Assembly: GCA_023846275.1 (NCBI GenBank)
Contig: CM043877.1
Span: 17,714,607-17,778,606, forward strand
DNA length: 64,000 bases
Origin: Vanilla planifolia
Taxonomy: Eukaryota > Streptophyta > Magnoliopsida > Asparagales > Orchidaceae
Reading direction: 5' to 3'
The notes below the pieces were generated by a model, which saw nothing but the letters and a program-made list of their open reading frames with translations, was not told where the DNA came from and did not search any database. Shown piece by piece: positions 24,901 through 36,600 of the stretch. The translations under genes and the position numbers were made by a program. The number at the start of each line of letters is the position of its first letter. Within the stretch, counting starts at the first letter, position 1.

Positions 24901-27580
24901 CATCAGTTTTTTTACTACTTTCCATGTTTTTGTTTAATCTTCAAACAACAGCATTGGATCAGGGAAAACATTATTTGGCCTGTATCATGCTCGTTTGAGT
25001 TGATTTTATGGTTTAGTTACATTATTTGATCATGTAATTTTCTTTTTGAAATTGTTATACTTGGCCATTTGGATTTTAACAGCCTGAGTCTGCAAATATT
25101 TTATTTTCTTTCCCTTTTGAGAGTTTTACTCATGATGCAAATGTAACTTCTTCATAAAACCTTATCTTGACAATTGTCATCGTATGCAAAACCACCCATT
25201 ATGGTGTATGCAAACATCAAATGTGATATTATTCATATGTTCGCCGTCAGCTTTAATTGTCATGGTTACCTTATTAAGGTCACTTGTTTATGAAAAGAGT
25301 TGACTGAATATATTTTGAGAATTGTCTTAACTCGATCTCAGCATTAGCTCAAGCTGAAACAAAGTGGGACATTTTGTTGAGCTTGTCTTGGCTAGCTTGA
25401 ATCTGACTTGAAGGTTGGTCCGGGAGAAAAATTTTACTGTGGAAATTGAGCTTGCATCATTCAATTCTGGCATGGTTAGTTGCTATGTGGTTAAACTACA
25501 AAATCTGATATTCATGCAACTAGACTTCCCAACATATAGTAATTAGTAGTTGTGCAAAATAAGGTTAAATGTGGTTATAACATGTTTTATCTACATGAAA
25601 TGCTTGCAATGGGTACTGTTTTCAATATGTTCTTTTAATGGGATGTTACATTTTTCTTAGTCAATTATGGGTTCATTGCTTTAAGAGGTTGTGCTTCAGC
25701 CATGAAATATAGAAGGTACAGGATTTTCCCTATGCTAAGATTTATTGCTCAGATTGTGTCAAAATATCTTGGAATTCTACTTAAAATTTTTCTTTATAAT
25801 GTGAATCATTTTGTGCAATTATTGCTCTAGGCAGCTTAGTATCAGTTTATATTAATTCATAACTTTGATCTGATAGGTACTAATTTTGTCATTATGGAAT
25901 TTGATTCCAAATTCTTTCAAATAAAATAAAATCAATCAACAGCAATAGCTTATGAAAGCCAACATTCTTGTGCTTATTGCTAATGTGTGTTTTTATGGTT
26001 TTACCCTATATTAAGATTTATTACTCCGGTCTTATCAAAATGTCTTGGAATTCTTATTAAACCTTTTTTTTATAACATGAACGATTTTGCGCAATTATAG
26101 CACTTTGCAGCTTATCAATTTATATGAATTTACACCTTTGATCTGATCAGTGCCTATCATAATGGGATTTTTTCCAAATTCTTTTGACTAAAACAAAACA
26201 GCAAGAGCTTTTGAAAGTCAACATTCTTGTGTTAATTGCTAGTGTTTTTTATTTTTGTTTGTATTGCTTTTTCCTTGTTATGTACTACTCTTTTGAAGTA
26301 TGGAATGTTTGGGTTTGAATCAGAAATATCTGATTTAGTGTGGTATAGAGAGCTTGAGTCTGCTATTATTTTATTTATGTCTTTGGTTTCCTTTTGAGAG
26401 CATTTTACTTATGATGCAGATGTAACTTCTTGATAAAACTTTAGCTTTATATTTGTTATTGTATGCAATGCCACTCATTATGTTGTATTCAAATTTCAAA
26501 TGTATTCTATATGATATCATTCATATGTTCACCATTGGCTTGTCATGGTGTACCTTAATAAGGTCACTTGTTTATGAAAAGAGTTGCTCAATATTGAATA
26601 TATTTTGAGAATTGGCTGAACACGATCTCAACATGAATTTAAGCTGAAACAAACTGGGAAATTTTGTGCTTGAGCTTGTCTTGGCCAGCTTGAATCTAAC
26701 TTGAAGAGTAAACTGAACTTACATCATTCAATTCTAGTATGATTAGTTGCTGTGGTTAAACTGTAAAATCTGAAACACGACTTTGCGATATATCATCATT
26801 AGTAGTTGTGTAAAATAAATTTACATGAGTTTATAACATGTTTTATCTAATTGAAATTCTTAACATGTTTACTGTTTTCAATACATTCTTTTCATGGGAT
26901 GTTAGATTTTGCTTAGCCAATTAAGGGTTTGAGGTATGCCCCTACCTCATGACCTTTAAGTTTGTATGATTTTTTATGTAACTCACTTCAAGCTATTAAC
27001 ATAGATTTCGACCATCACCTTTGAATAATTGAGGGTTCATTGCTTTAAGAGGTTGTGCTTCAATCATGAAATATAGAAGCAATAGGGTTTGCCCTATATT
27101 ACGATTTATTGCTTAGGTTTAACCAAATTATCTTGGAATTCTAATTAAACTTTTTTTCATAACATGAATTATTTTGTGCAATTATTGCTCTAGATAGCTC
27201 AGTATTAGTTTATATGAATTCCTAGCTTTGATCTGATAGGTAATTTTTTGTCATTAGGGAATTTGATTCGAAATTCTTTCAATAAAAAAAAAAACCAACA
27301 ACTATAGCTTATGAAAATCAATAATATTGTGCTTCTTGCTAATGCATTTTTTATTGGTTTTGCCCCATATTAAAATTTATTACTTGGGTCTTATCAAAAT
27401 ATCTTGGAATTCTAATTAAAATTTTTTTTATAACATGAATAATTTTGTTCAATTGTAGTTCTAGGAAGTTTAATATCAGTTTATATGAATTCACACCTTT
27501 GATCACGCCTTTTCTGCAGTTATTCAAGATTCTGAGGTGCTTGTTTCATCATTATGGGATTTTTTTCCAAGTTCTTTTAA

Positions 27581-27631
<51 letters not shown>

Positions 27632-30600
27632 AGCAAGAGCTTATGAAAGTCCATATTCTTGTGCCTATTGCTACTGTGATTTTTATTTTTGTTTGTATTG
27701 TTTTTTCCTTGTCCTATATCGCAAAATATTAAGGGTTCACACTTTATTGAAGTATGAAATATTAGGGTTTGAATCAGAAATATCTGGTGTAGTTTGGTAG
27801 AGAGCTTTTTTGTGCCATTATATGTTGTGATCTATCTCCCCCCCTTCCCCCACCCAACGCACCGAATAAAAAGACTACCACTTACACGCGCAGCCCAACA
27901 AAAGCATTCCAGCATCAGTTATCTTTGTTTTCACTCCTAAGGTCAGGCAAGAGAAAGACTTGAAATTGACCGGGAACACATAGAGAGTTATGTTTCGGAC
28001 TATAATTTAGAAGTTAGGTACAATTGTATTTTCACCATGTGCTGTACCTGATGTTTCTCACTTTGTTTAACTAGGATGAGAGGTGTACTAAGTTGAAGAT
28101 CTACCCCATTCTGCAGAAGGTATTCAGTGTATTTTGTTAGTTTGTTTTTTTCATTATTTGGTTATCTTAGGTAAATTTCTGTCTGAACATGCGTTTGTTT
28201 TATTGTATAATACGTCAGGTTTATTTAGAGAGGATACTGAGAAAGCCAGAAATAGATGCATTCGCTGATGAGTTGAAACCTCACCAGGTAGGAAAGTTCA
28301 TTCCTGATTTTCTGATATTGCTTTTATGTTTTTTGTGTTATTGGTCATTATGTTTCTCTGAAACTTCTGTTTTTGTGTTCATACAGAAAGCTCTTTTACC
28401 TGATAACTTCACAGTGCTTGATTGTGCAATGATTGAGCATAACCTTTTAAGTGCGAGCAAGTTATACACAAACATAAGGTTGGCATATGTAAACTACTGC
28501 ACTTCTCATTCAGTTTGCATTGTTTTATTTCCATGTTTGGATGAATGTGCCTTCTCTTCCTTTGGAGCAGCTTTGAAGAATTGGGGGCCTTACTTGGTAT
28601 TTCTCCTCAGAAAGTAAGTTTTTCACATTTTTAATGATTGATATCCTTTTCTCTCACAGCATCTCCTGAAGTTGCATGCACAATCCTGGGCTTATTTGTC
28701 TGCAAATGTGCATGTATATACAACAAATTTGCACATAGTCACACAGGAGGTTATTGATTATGATTAGGCTTGAAAATGTTTGAATAACTGTGATTCAACA
28801 GTTTACTGTTGATAACTTGATTGCATTTAAACTCGGATTGGCTAGGAAGTCTCAGAAGTGACAAAGAATGTCTCAATTGTGCTGAGAAATGGACTATGGT
28901 TTTGGAAGCTATTTTTTTACAAATGCTTTCCGAAAATGCATTTCATTATGTTGGCTTTCATATGAAGCATGTTATTGTAAGTACACTTTACTAATTTGTG
29001 CAAGAAGTAATTGTTTTGTTTAGAAACATTACACAATTCTGTATGAATATATGATTAAGCTCTTTATCTACTCTAGGGGCATCGCCTTATCAATTGATTT
29101 AGTGCAAGCAAAAGTTCTAGTGTACTTACCTTATTAAATTTGTTTGATAGGTATCTCATGTGAATTTGTGTGAATGCTAATGTTATTTGCATATAATGCT
29201 ACAATTCATGTAAACAACATTAGTTAAGGAAGCCTGTTTCAACTCCAACATTTTATTTGTGCCTTAGAACCAAGATCATTGAGCAGGAAGAACAAATCAC
29301 TACTGAACAATGCTGATGAAATAAAGCTTGCATGTTTATAAGAAATAAAAATCAAGTATGAAACATTCTTAGATATTGGAAAATTTTGTATGCTATCATA
29401 GGTTGGAAAGGTTCAGGATAAATTTGGATTAGAGCTACTACTGTACGATTGTTGGCTTTAAATCCAAAAACCTATGTTCCGTAGTTTATGGAACTACCAT
29501 GACAAGTTGTCTGGAGGAAGAGTGGATGATATTGACTATGAATAAAATATAAATATAAACTCAGGTAAAGTTGTTATTTTAGATTGTTCATGGTGGCATG
29601 ATAGGAGATAGAATTGTGAACGGAAGACACATGATGTTGTGATAGCACAAGGCATAAAAATTATGACTACATGCATGAAATATATCTAATTTTTTAAAAG
29701 TTAATTAAGATTGAAGTGTATGAGGTTCTAAAAATTTCTAAATAATACTGTTTAACATTCACAAAAGAATTTTGTCATTAAAATATAAAAATTTCTATAA
29801 GAGAGATAAAGTTTAAAATGATGATGAAATCACCATGAAACTTTGTTTTGATATTTAAATTTTCAACCTGAGCAATATCTAAACAGAAAATTCTATATCT
29901 GAAAAAAGTTTCTTCCGAATTATTTTGTCTTAACTACAAGTGTTAAGTAAAGTTGAGTCTTTTCTAAATAAAAAATCAAGGGATTTTCAAAACCCAAAAA
30001 AGAAAAAACAATAAGAAATCATATAACAATTTTAACCTCAAAAGGACATTAAAAACATGAAAAACTGATCTTTATTTATCTTTTGATTTGATCTCAACAA
30101 CCATAAAATAAAATATGTATGAATAAGTAGCATTATTATATAATTGAGTTAAATCAAATTTTATGTTTTTTAGATGTAGATTTAAAATCTGAAATATTTC
30201 ATCCTAAATTGCACACATATATGAATGTGTAAACTAAACTTTAAATTAACAATTGAAGATTAACCAATTTTTTTAGAAAATTTGAATCAATATCTGAAAT
30301 GTATGACATTTAAACTAATGAATCGCCTTATATTTAATCATGTGATCACCTTAGGTTGTTGGGAATGAACATTGAATTTTTTTCAATAAAGCCATGCTAT
30401 TTTTATAGAGATAACTTAAACATAGTTTTATTTTGATTTTGTATTTGCTTTGAAAATGGGCTTGAGGTTTAAACTAATTGTAAGAGTACCACAAAAATTG
30501 TACAAACCCAATTACAGAAGTGTGTTATGGGCTGTATGAAGAATAAATTCTTCATGACTATCAAACATATTTAAAAAATTAGGACATGAATATGGTAGGA

Positions 30601-33600
30601 TGCAACAATTAAGGAATAATTTTAATTTTGTATAGTTTTTCAACTATTAATTTGTTAATTTAATGATCATAAATGGTGAATATGTACTTTGATAAGGTTG
30701 ATTGAATAAATAAAAAACGTCATGGATATAAAATTAACTTAATGAAATTGATCAAAACTTGAATCTCTCAATGAAGATCTTTATGTGGAAGAGTCGATTA
30801 GGAAACCAAGAAAGCATGAGTAAGAGATTCGAGTGACATGCGTTTTGCACATAGTTGAAATATTAGGAACTTGGTGTGGCGATTTGTGAGATTTGATGAG
30901 TTAAATTTGATTAGAATGGAGAAGTTGGAGGTGAGTGCATGTTGAATGTTGAAATATTTGTTTCCTACTAAGGTCCCTTCTTATGAAGTAGACTTTGAAC
31001 TAGATTCAAATTTTTTATTTTTTCTCATTCCAATTGAACTCAAATGGATGTCTAGAGGTAAATGCAAGAGAGGGACAAAAAATGACAAGGGAGGCGGGAT
31101 GCAATTGGGTTGCGTTGACATGTCCTTGGCCTCTCTTCTATTGTGTGGTTGTGGCTGGAATGTTTTTTTTGTGTTCTTGAATTTTAAATCACCTTTTAAA
31201 TATTTTGATGGAAACATTGTACATAGTATGTCCGATATGATGTCCTTCTTGTAATCATTTATTGTTTGTGAAATAATGTTAGACACTATCACGAAGAGGT
31301 AAATAGAGGTGTTTGTGTTTTGTAGAATAGAATTAGTAAAATTAGAGTTTGAAATAAAAATTCTCTTAGGCACCAATTTAGTTTAACCCAATTTGGGAAG
31401 CTAATGGGTTTTTTCTTTGTTCTGGATTTATGTGCCTTATTTCATTAGAGTTTTGTTTGCGTAATCTTTAAATTTAGAGAAATTGTTTTCTATGCTTTGC
31501 ACATACATAGTTGAAGACTAGATCAGGATGTTTTTTTTTGTCAAACGAGCTTTTATTGCTGGCATTCCCACTCAACTACAATGATTTTGGTTAATATGAT
31601 GAATTTTTAAGCACATCTAGTTGACTCTATGGACTCATGTAGGTTATTTGATGATAATAAAATCATAACATTTTTAATTTAATACTTTTTTTAAAGCGAT
31701 TATACAGCTTATAGCTCTAATCCAAAATTGATGAATATTTTGGAGTGACATAATTGTTGACTCGATAGAAAAGAATTGAAGCATAGATTTGTGACTCAAT
31801 GCTAAATTGACTAGATGGTTAGGAGTGATGTAATGGTCAATTGGACAAGAAGATATTAAGTTTGACTCAAGCAAAATTGGTTGAATGTGCAGAGATGTTG
31901 TAATGGTTATCCGGATGGGTAAAATTGAGTTAATCTATCTGTATAAGGTATAGAATGTAAACCTATGACTTAATCTCATGAGACATTAGTTTTGTAATTA
32001 GTGATTTTAATAGTGAATAATTACATCATCTCATCACAAAATGATTCACACAAACATGCTTTAACAAATATTTTTGTACAAAACTTGCAAACATAAATGT
32101 TATACCTTCACATGATTTGTTGGATAGGCATTTAGATGATCCAATTATCAATTGATAATAGTGGAGATAACCAAGCTTGAAAAGTGATCTTTATCAAATA
32201 GCCATTAGACCGTCCGACAGTTTGTCTGTTGGATCTTTGATTTTAAAGATTAATTCTATTTTAAAGATCAAACAGTAATATGTTATTGCTTAAGCACATA
32301 CGTGACCCTTTATGTAGAAGCTATCTAAACATAAATGAAGGCTGATGAGAGGGATTAAAGAGCTTTTACTTAAATATCTTCCACAACTCCTTTTCCAACT
32401 TATTATATTTTTTTGAGTTGGAAAGAAAGAAAAAATGTTGCCTCAAGTTTACAAATCCACATTCATTGAATTGTAGCAATTTATCCACACTAATTGGTAA
32501 AGTTGTTTTAATCATTTAAACAACATTTTAGTGTGTTCTCAATATTATTTCGTTGTTTGTAGGTAATTGTATTTTAGCTTGATTTTCTTTGTACTTAGTT
32601 GTCTTGATTTGATCTTGGAACATTTATTGTTGGTTCTTTTGGGCCATTTTTGCGATCCATAGGGATCAATTTGTATGGGATCTTTTGGGTTAGTGTTGAT
32701 CCTTTTGGGTCATTTGTGAGGGTTTTATCTACTCGCATATGAGAAAAGTGTATTGAGTTTTAATTTTAGTTTTATATGATTGATAATAGAAGCAGGCTTT
32801 TTTTGGGTCGAACATTAAAAATTATAACATCTTTTATTTATCGCATTTCTCACATGACAAGATTTCAAATTAGTGGAGAGCTTTCAAATATAATCAAAAG
32901 CAATTTGAAATAATAACATCTAGCATTCTATTAAGATTTTCACAAAAAAAAAAATTACTATACCTATCAAAGTTATTAAAAAATCACAATTCACCCTTGT
33001 ATAAACTTCAATTGCTTCAATATTAACACTTCCAATATATATTTCAATGTCTTACATATACATAGAGATTCATGATGGAGAAATGCGTTTGAAAGAGATT
33101 AGAGATTGAGTGGGATGGTGAAACAAGTAGAGGCTTGGGAAATCTTCATTAAAACTCTTCCTAGACTTTTCTACATGGTCCTCAACAAGGGTTCATTGCC
33201 ATTGGTCGGTTCACTATCTTCTTTGCTATCCTTTAAGTCATCCTTGTTATTCAGCTATTAGAGTTCAAGCTAATATTAACAATGAGAGATGGCGAGTCAA
33301 AGTGACAAAAAAATTGGGAAATATAGAAATAAGGATATTATAAAAGAGAGATGTATCAAAAACAAGATATTATGAAAGGGAGGGAGCTTGAGTTCTTTCC
33401 TGCTTAAATTGCTATCATCTTCACTATCTTTCCTTTCTATTATCCTCAATGCTTAGATTCTACCATGAGATTGGCTAATTTGTAAAGAAATAGCAAATTG
33501 GAAAGAATGTCTTGCCATCCTCCCATGAATTTATAAACATGAGAGAAGATTATGTTAGGTATACTGACTACTAAATTAGTGAATCTTGACATAGATTTTG

Positions 33601-36600
33601 TGACATCTAAATGTCATCTTGAAGGATTTGCTAACTTAAGCTCTTAACTTTGAAAATAATTTAAGTTGATTATTCAATTTTTTTATTTTCATGGCTTTGT
33701 ATTTCTGTCAAAATAATATTTTGGAATTAAATAATTATATATCCTACTATTTCTCTAATAGCATTTTTTTCCTCCAAAGAATGCCTTGGCACAACAATAA
33801 GTTGTCATACGATTTGGAGGCCATCGGTTCAAATTGTTGAAAGTTTTTATAAAAATGTTTGATGAGTTTGCTTACACCATTGTTTTTGGGTTTGACCCTT
33901 GGACTCTGCTCTGGACTCTTTATGCAAAATCTTTGTAGTGTTGGGCTGATCCGTTTTTTTTTTAACTATAATGAATTTGAGATGTTCTCCATTTATGATT
34001 GTTGATGTCTTATCAAATGATCTTTTGATTCTCATTCACTAGAAATTAAAAGAATTTCTAAGGTTAACATTTAATTCATACTTGTTGGTAAACATTGGGT
34101 AGCCAATTTATTCATCTCAGCTTTTTTAGTTGACTATAACTATCCTCATAGTTTCGGGTATTGTTTTTTATGAATTTGTATGAGGTGTTTGTAATGCCAA
34201 ATCTGTCCTTTGCCTGCTTTTGTTAATAGTATGGATATTATAAACCATCGTTTCCACTATAACTGGTCCTGTTTTCATTTTTTGTGGAGCATGATTTTGG
34301 CACTTGGTTCACTAAGGTATACTTACTCTGATATGCAGGCCGAGAAGATAGCCTCAAGGATGATCTATGAGGACAGAATGAGGGGATCAATTGATCAGGT
34401 TTTGATCCTCCCTAGCCTTTTCCCATAAGTTATAAGCCTGCAGTTGGTGGTTTCTTAATTGTTCTTATCATCAAACTCTGAATGCTTATTTAATAGTTTC
34501 TTTTATTTGAATATGAAATCATGGTCAATAATTTAAATCACAATTCAAGATGTGGAGGGTCTTAAACAACTAGATGGGTTTTTGTCAAGATATTGAAAAG
34601 CCTATAGGATGTTTCTAGGGATCTAGAGGTGCAAAGCTCACAGTAAAGGTGGTATCCCTGGTCCCTTGAGATTGAACTTCCCTTTGGCATGTTTCTGAGC
34701 TGCCATTTCAGATGCTAAAGTTTAGTATCAGCTATGGATGCAAGGAAGTTCTATACAATATCAGGAGTTTTTTAGAATTTTATTTTGATCCATCAATAGG
34801 CTACCAGTTGATTAAGGTTAATCACCTTTTATTTTCTGGATAGATTTTTGACAAACTATGGTTGCAACTCTAGTCAAGTTGGATATGTTCCACACCCATT
34901 CAATACGTGAGTCGAGTTAGGATGGTTACACCATTTGTGGAATTGGTCCAACCCATGGACCTAGCCCAAAAATCTCAAGTTGGCTTCAATTAAACCTAGT
35001 TATTATGATTAAGCATTTTTATTGATTTTTGTATTTTTTGCACGTGTGCAGAATAATGCATAAACTTAGTTGCTCATAATTTATTTAATTTACATATAAA
35101 TTAGTTACAAGTTTTAAATTAATGAATTCAAAATATAATGTGTTTATTAATATATGTGCATAAATTGGCTGTTAAATTATGCATTCATACAATTATTAAG
35201 GCATGCATAAATTATTTATGGGCGAATAAATCTGAGTGTAAAGTATTTCTTATAGTAATGTATTAGTTGATGTAAATCACAACCAACTTATGCGCGCATG
35301 AATTTCTTAATATTTGGATATGTGCTTATAAAATAGTGAATACATACATAAAATAATTAATTTGTAATTTTGCAATTTGCTGTGGGTTTGTTCCAGGCAT
35401 ACAAAGGTACTATACCCAAGAATTAAACCATTTGGTAACCATAACAAACCTAGCTTGATTTAGAACCAATTCATTTTTTCACTTGTTATTTGGTTCATTT
35501 CTAGGCCAATGCTTGATGCTTTGGGCATCTTTGCAGGGTGTCTTTGGAGACCCCCACAATGACATGATAAGATTCCTCATGACAAAGCTTTTCCTTAGTT
35601 TTTCTTTGACAACCTTTGACGTACATATATGTTGTGTATGAGCACACTAGGATCTCCATATTTCATGTACGCTTTATATATGATTGGTTATGCATTGAAC
35701 ACTTGTAGAGCTCTCGTTTATCAACACGTGTTTCCTTCGTATAGCAAGCATAACATAGCCTTCAAGTGTTATAGACGGCAATAGTGCTTTCTGGGAGTGG
35801 CAACAAAGGCAATGTACTACTCTTTTCTGTGCAAGTTCAATTTTTTTATTAGATTGACCAGGGGACATTTGGATGTGGTATAGTTGAAAAAAGGTTCACC
35901 GATCATCTATACTTATTATTTTTTCCTTATGGACACTTTTTTGTTTTTGTTAAGATGCCTATTTTGTAGGAAAATGTTCTTGACTGCTAAAATTTTTACT
36001 GAAGAATAGGGAAGACGATGTTTGAAATGAATCTGTGCACAGGGGGATTTTAAACAAATGAGAAATCAGCTGTTTCTTTATTTGGAAGTTTAGAATAGAT
36101 CAAAATTTCAGAAACTTCATATTGTACTTAGTCCTTTACATGGACTTGGAAATTGAATCAAAAGGCTTCCAAATTTGGAAATAAGGGTGCTTTTAGTTTC
36201 AGGGTATGTAGCTCTAGGGAGTTTGGCTTAGAAAGTTCACACAACAAGCACATAACGTTAAGCTAAAAAATTCCAAGGTTGTAATAGCGAAGTGCAGTCT
36301 TTCACATGCAATAAACGTAAAAAATGAGGGATCTCTGATGGTGCATAACGTACTACTTGACCAGTGAATTTGCAAATTAAAGAGAAACCAATCTTTTCAT
36401 GAACATAAGATCACGAGAAATCTCTCCTAACTTGTTTCTGAAGGTAAAATCACACAGGAGCTTCCATGCTCAGCTCAAAAGGAAAGAATATAAAATTTCA
36501 TTCAAACAAGGAACCAAGTGACTAAGATGCAGAGCTAAAAGTTTGTCTATGCAAATGACAAATCTATATGGTGTCTCAATGCATGTATCTGATTTATTGA

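Larger units (their letters stand above)
24862..28074 (+). other. CSN4 intron 7 (3.2 kb), expanded by tandem duplication
   Basis: The donor is GTATGC and the acceptor AACTAG. Most of the length comes from two tandem copies of a sequence of about 1.3 kb, each containing two copies of a shorter unit (separate entries). The remaining 3' part (27,807-28,074) is unique sequence with a C-rich stretch near 27,837-27,860. Confidence 0.85.

Noticed and set aside
27584-27630. The A tract as the tail of a processed retrocopy or SINE
   Set aside because: The homologous position in copy A is already A-rich and the flanking sequence is the normal repeat unit on both sides, so local expansion explains it.
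28189-28617. 142-codon open frame as a separate small gene
   Set aside because: It runs through exons 9, 10 and 11 of CSN4 and the short introns between them, which happen to be open in that frame. The splice sites and phases show it is not an independent gene.
30946-31376. Two opposite open frames of 102 and 131 codons within CSN4 intron 11
   Set aside because: They overlap on opposite strands, have no recognisable domain and no promoter or splice evidence; probably chance.
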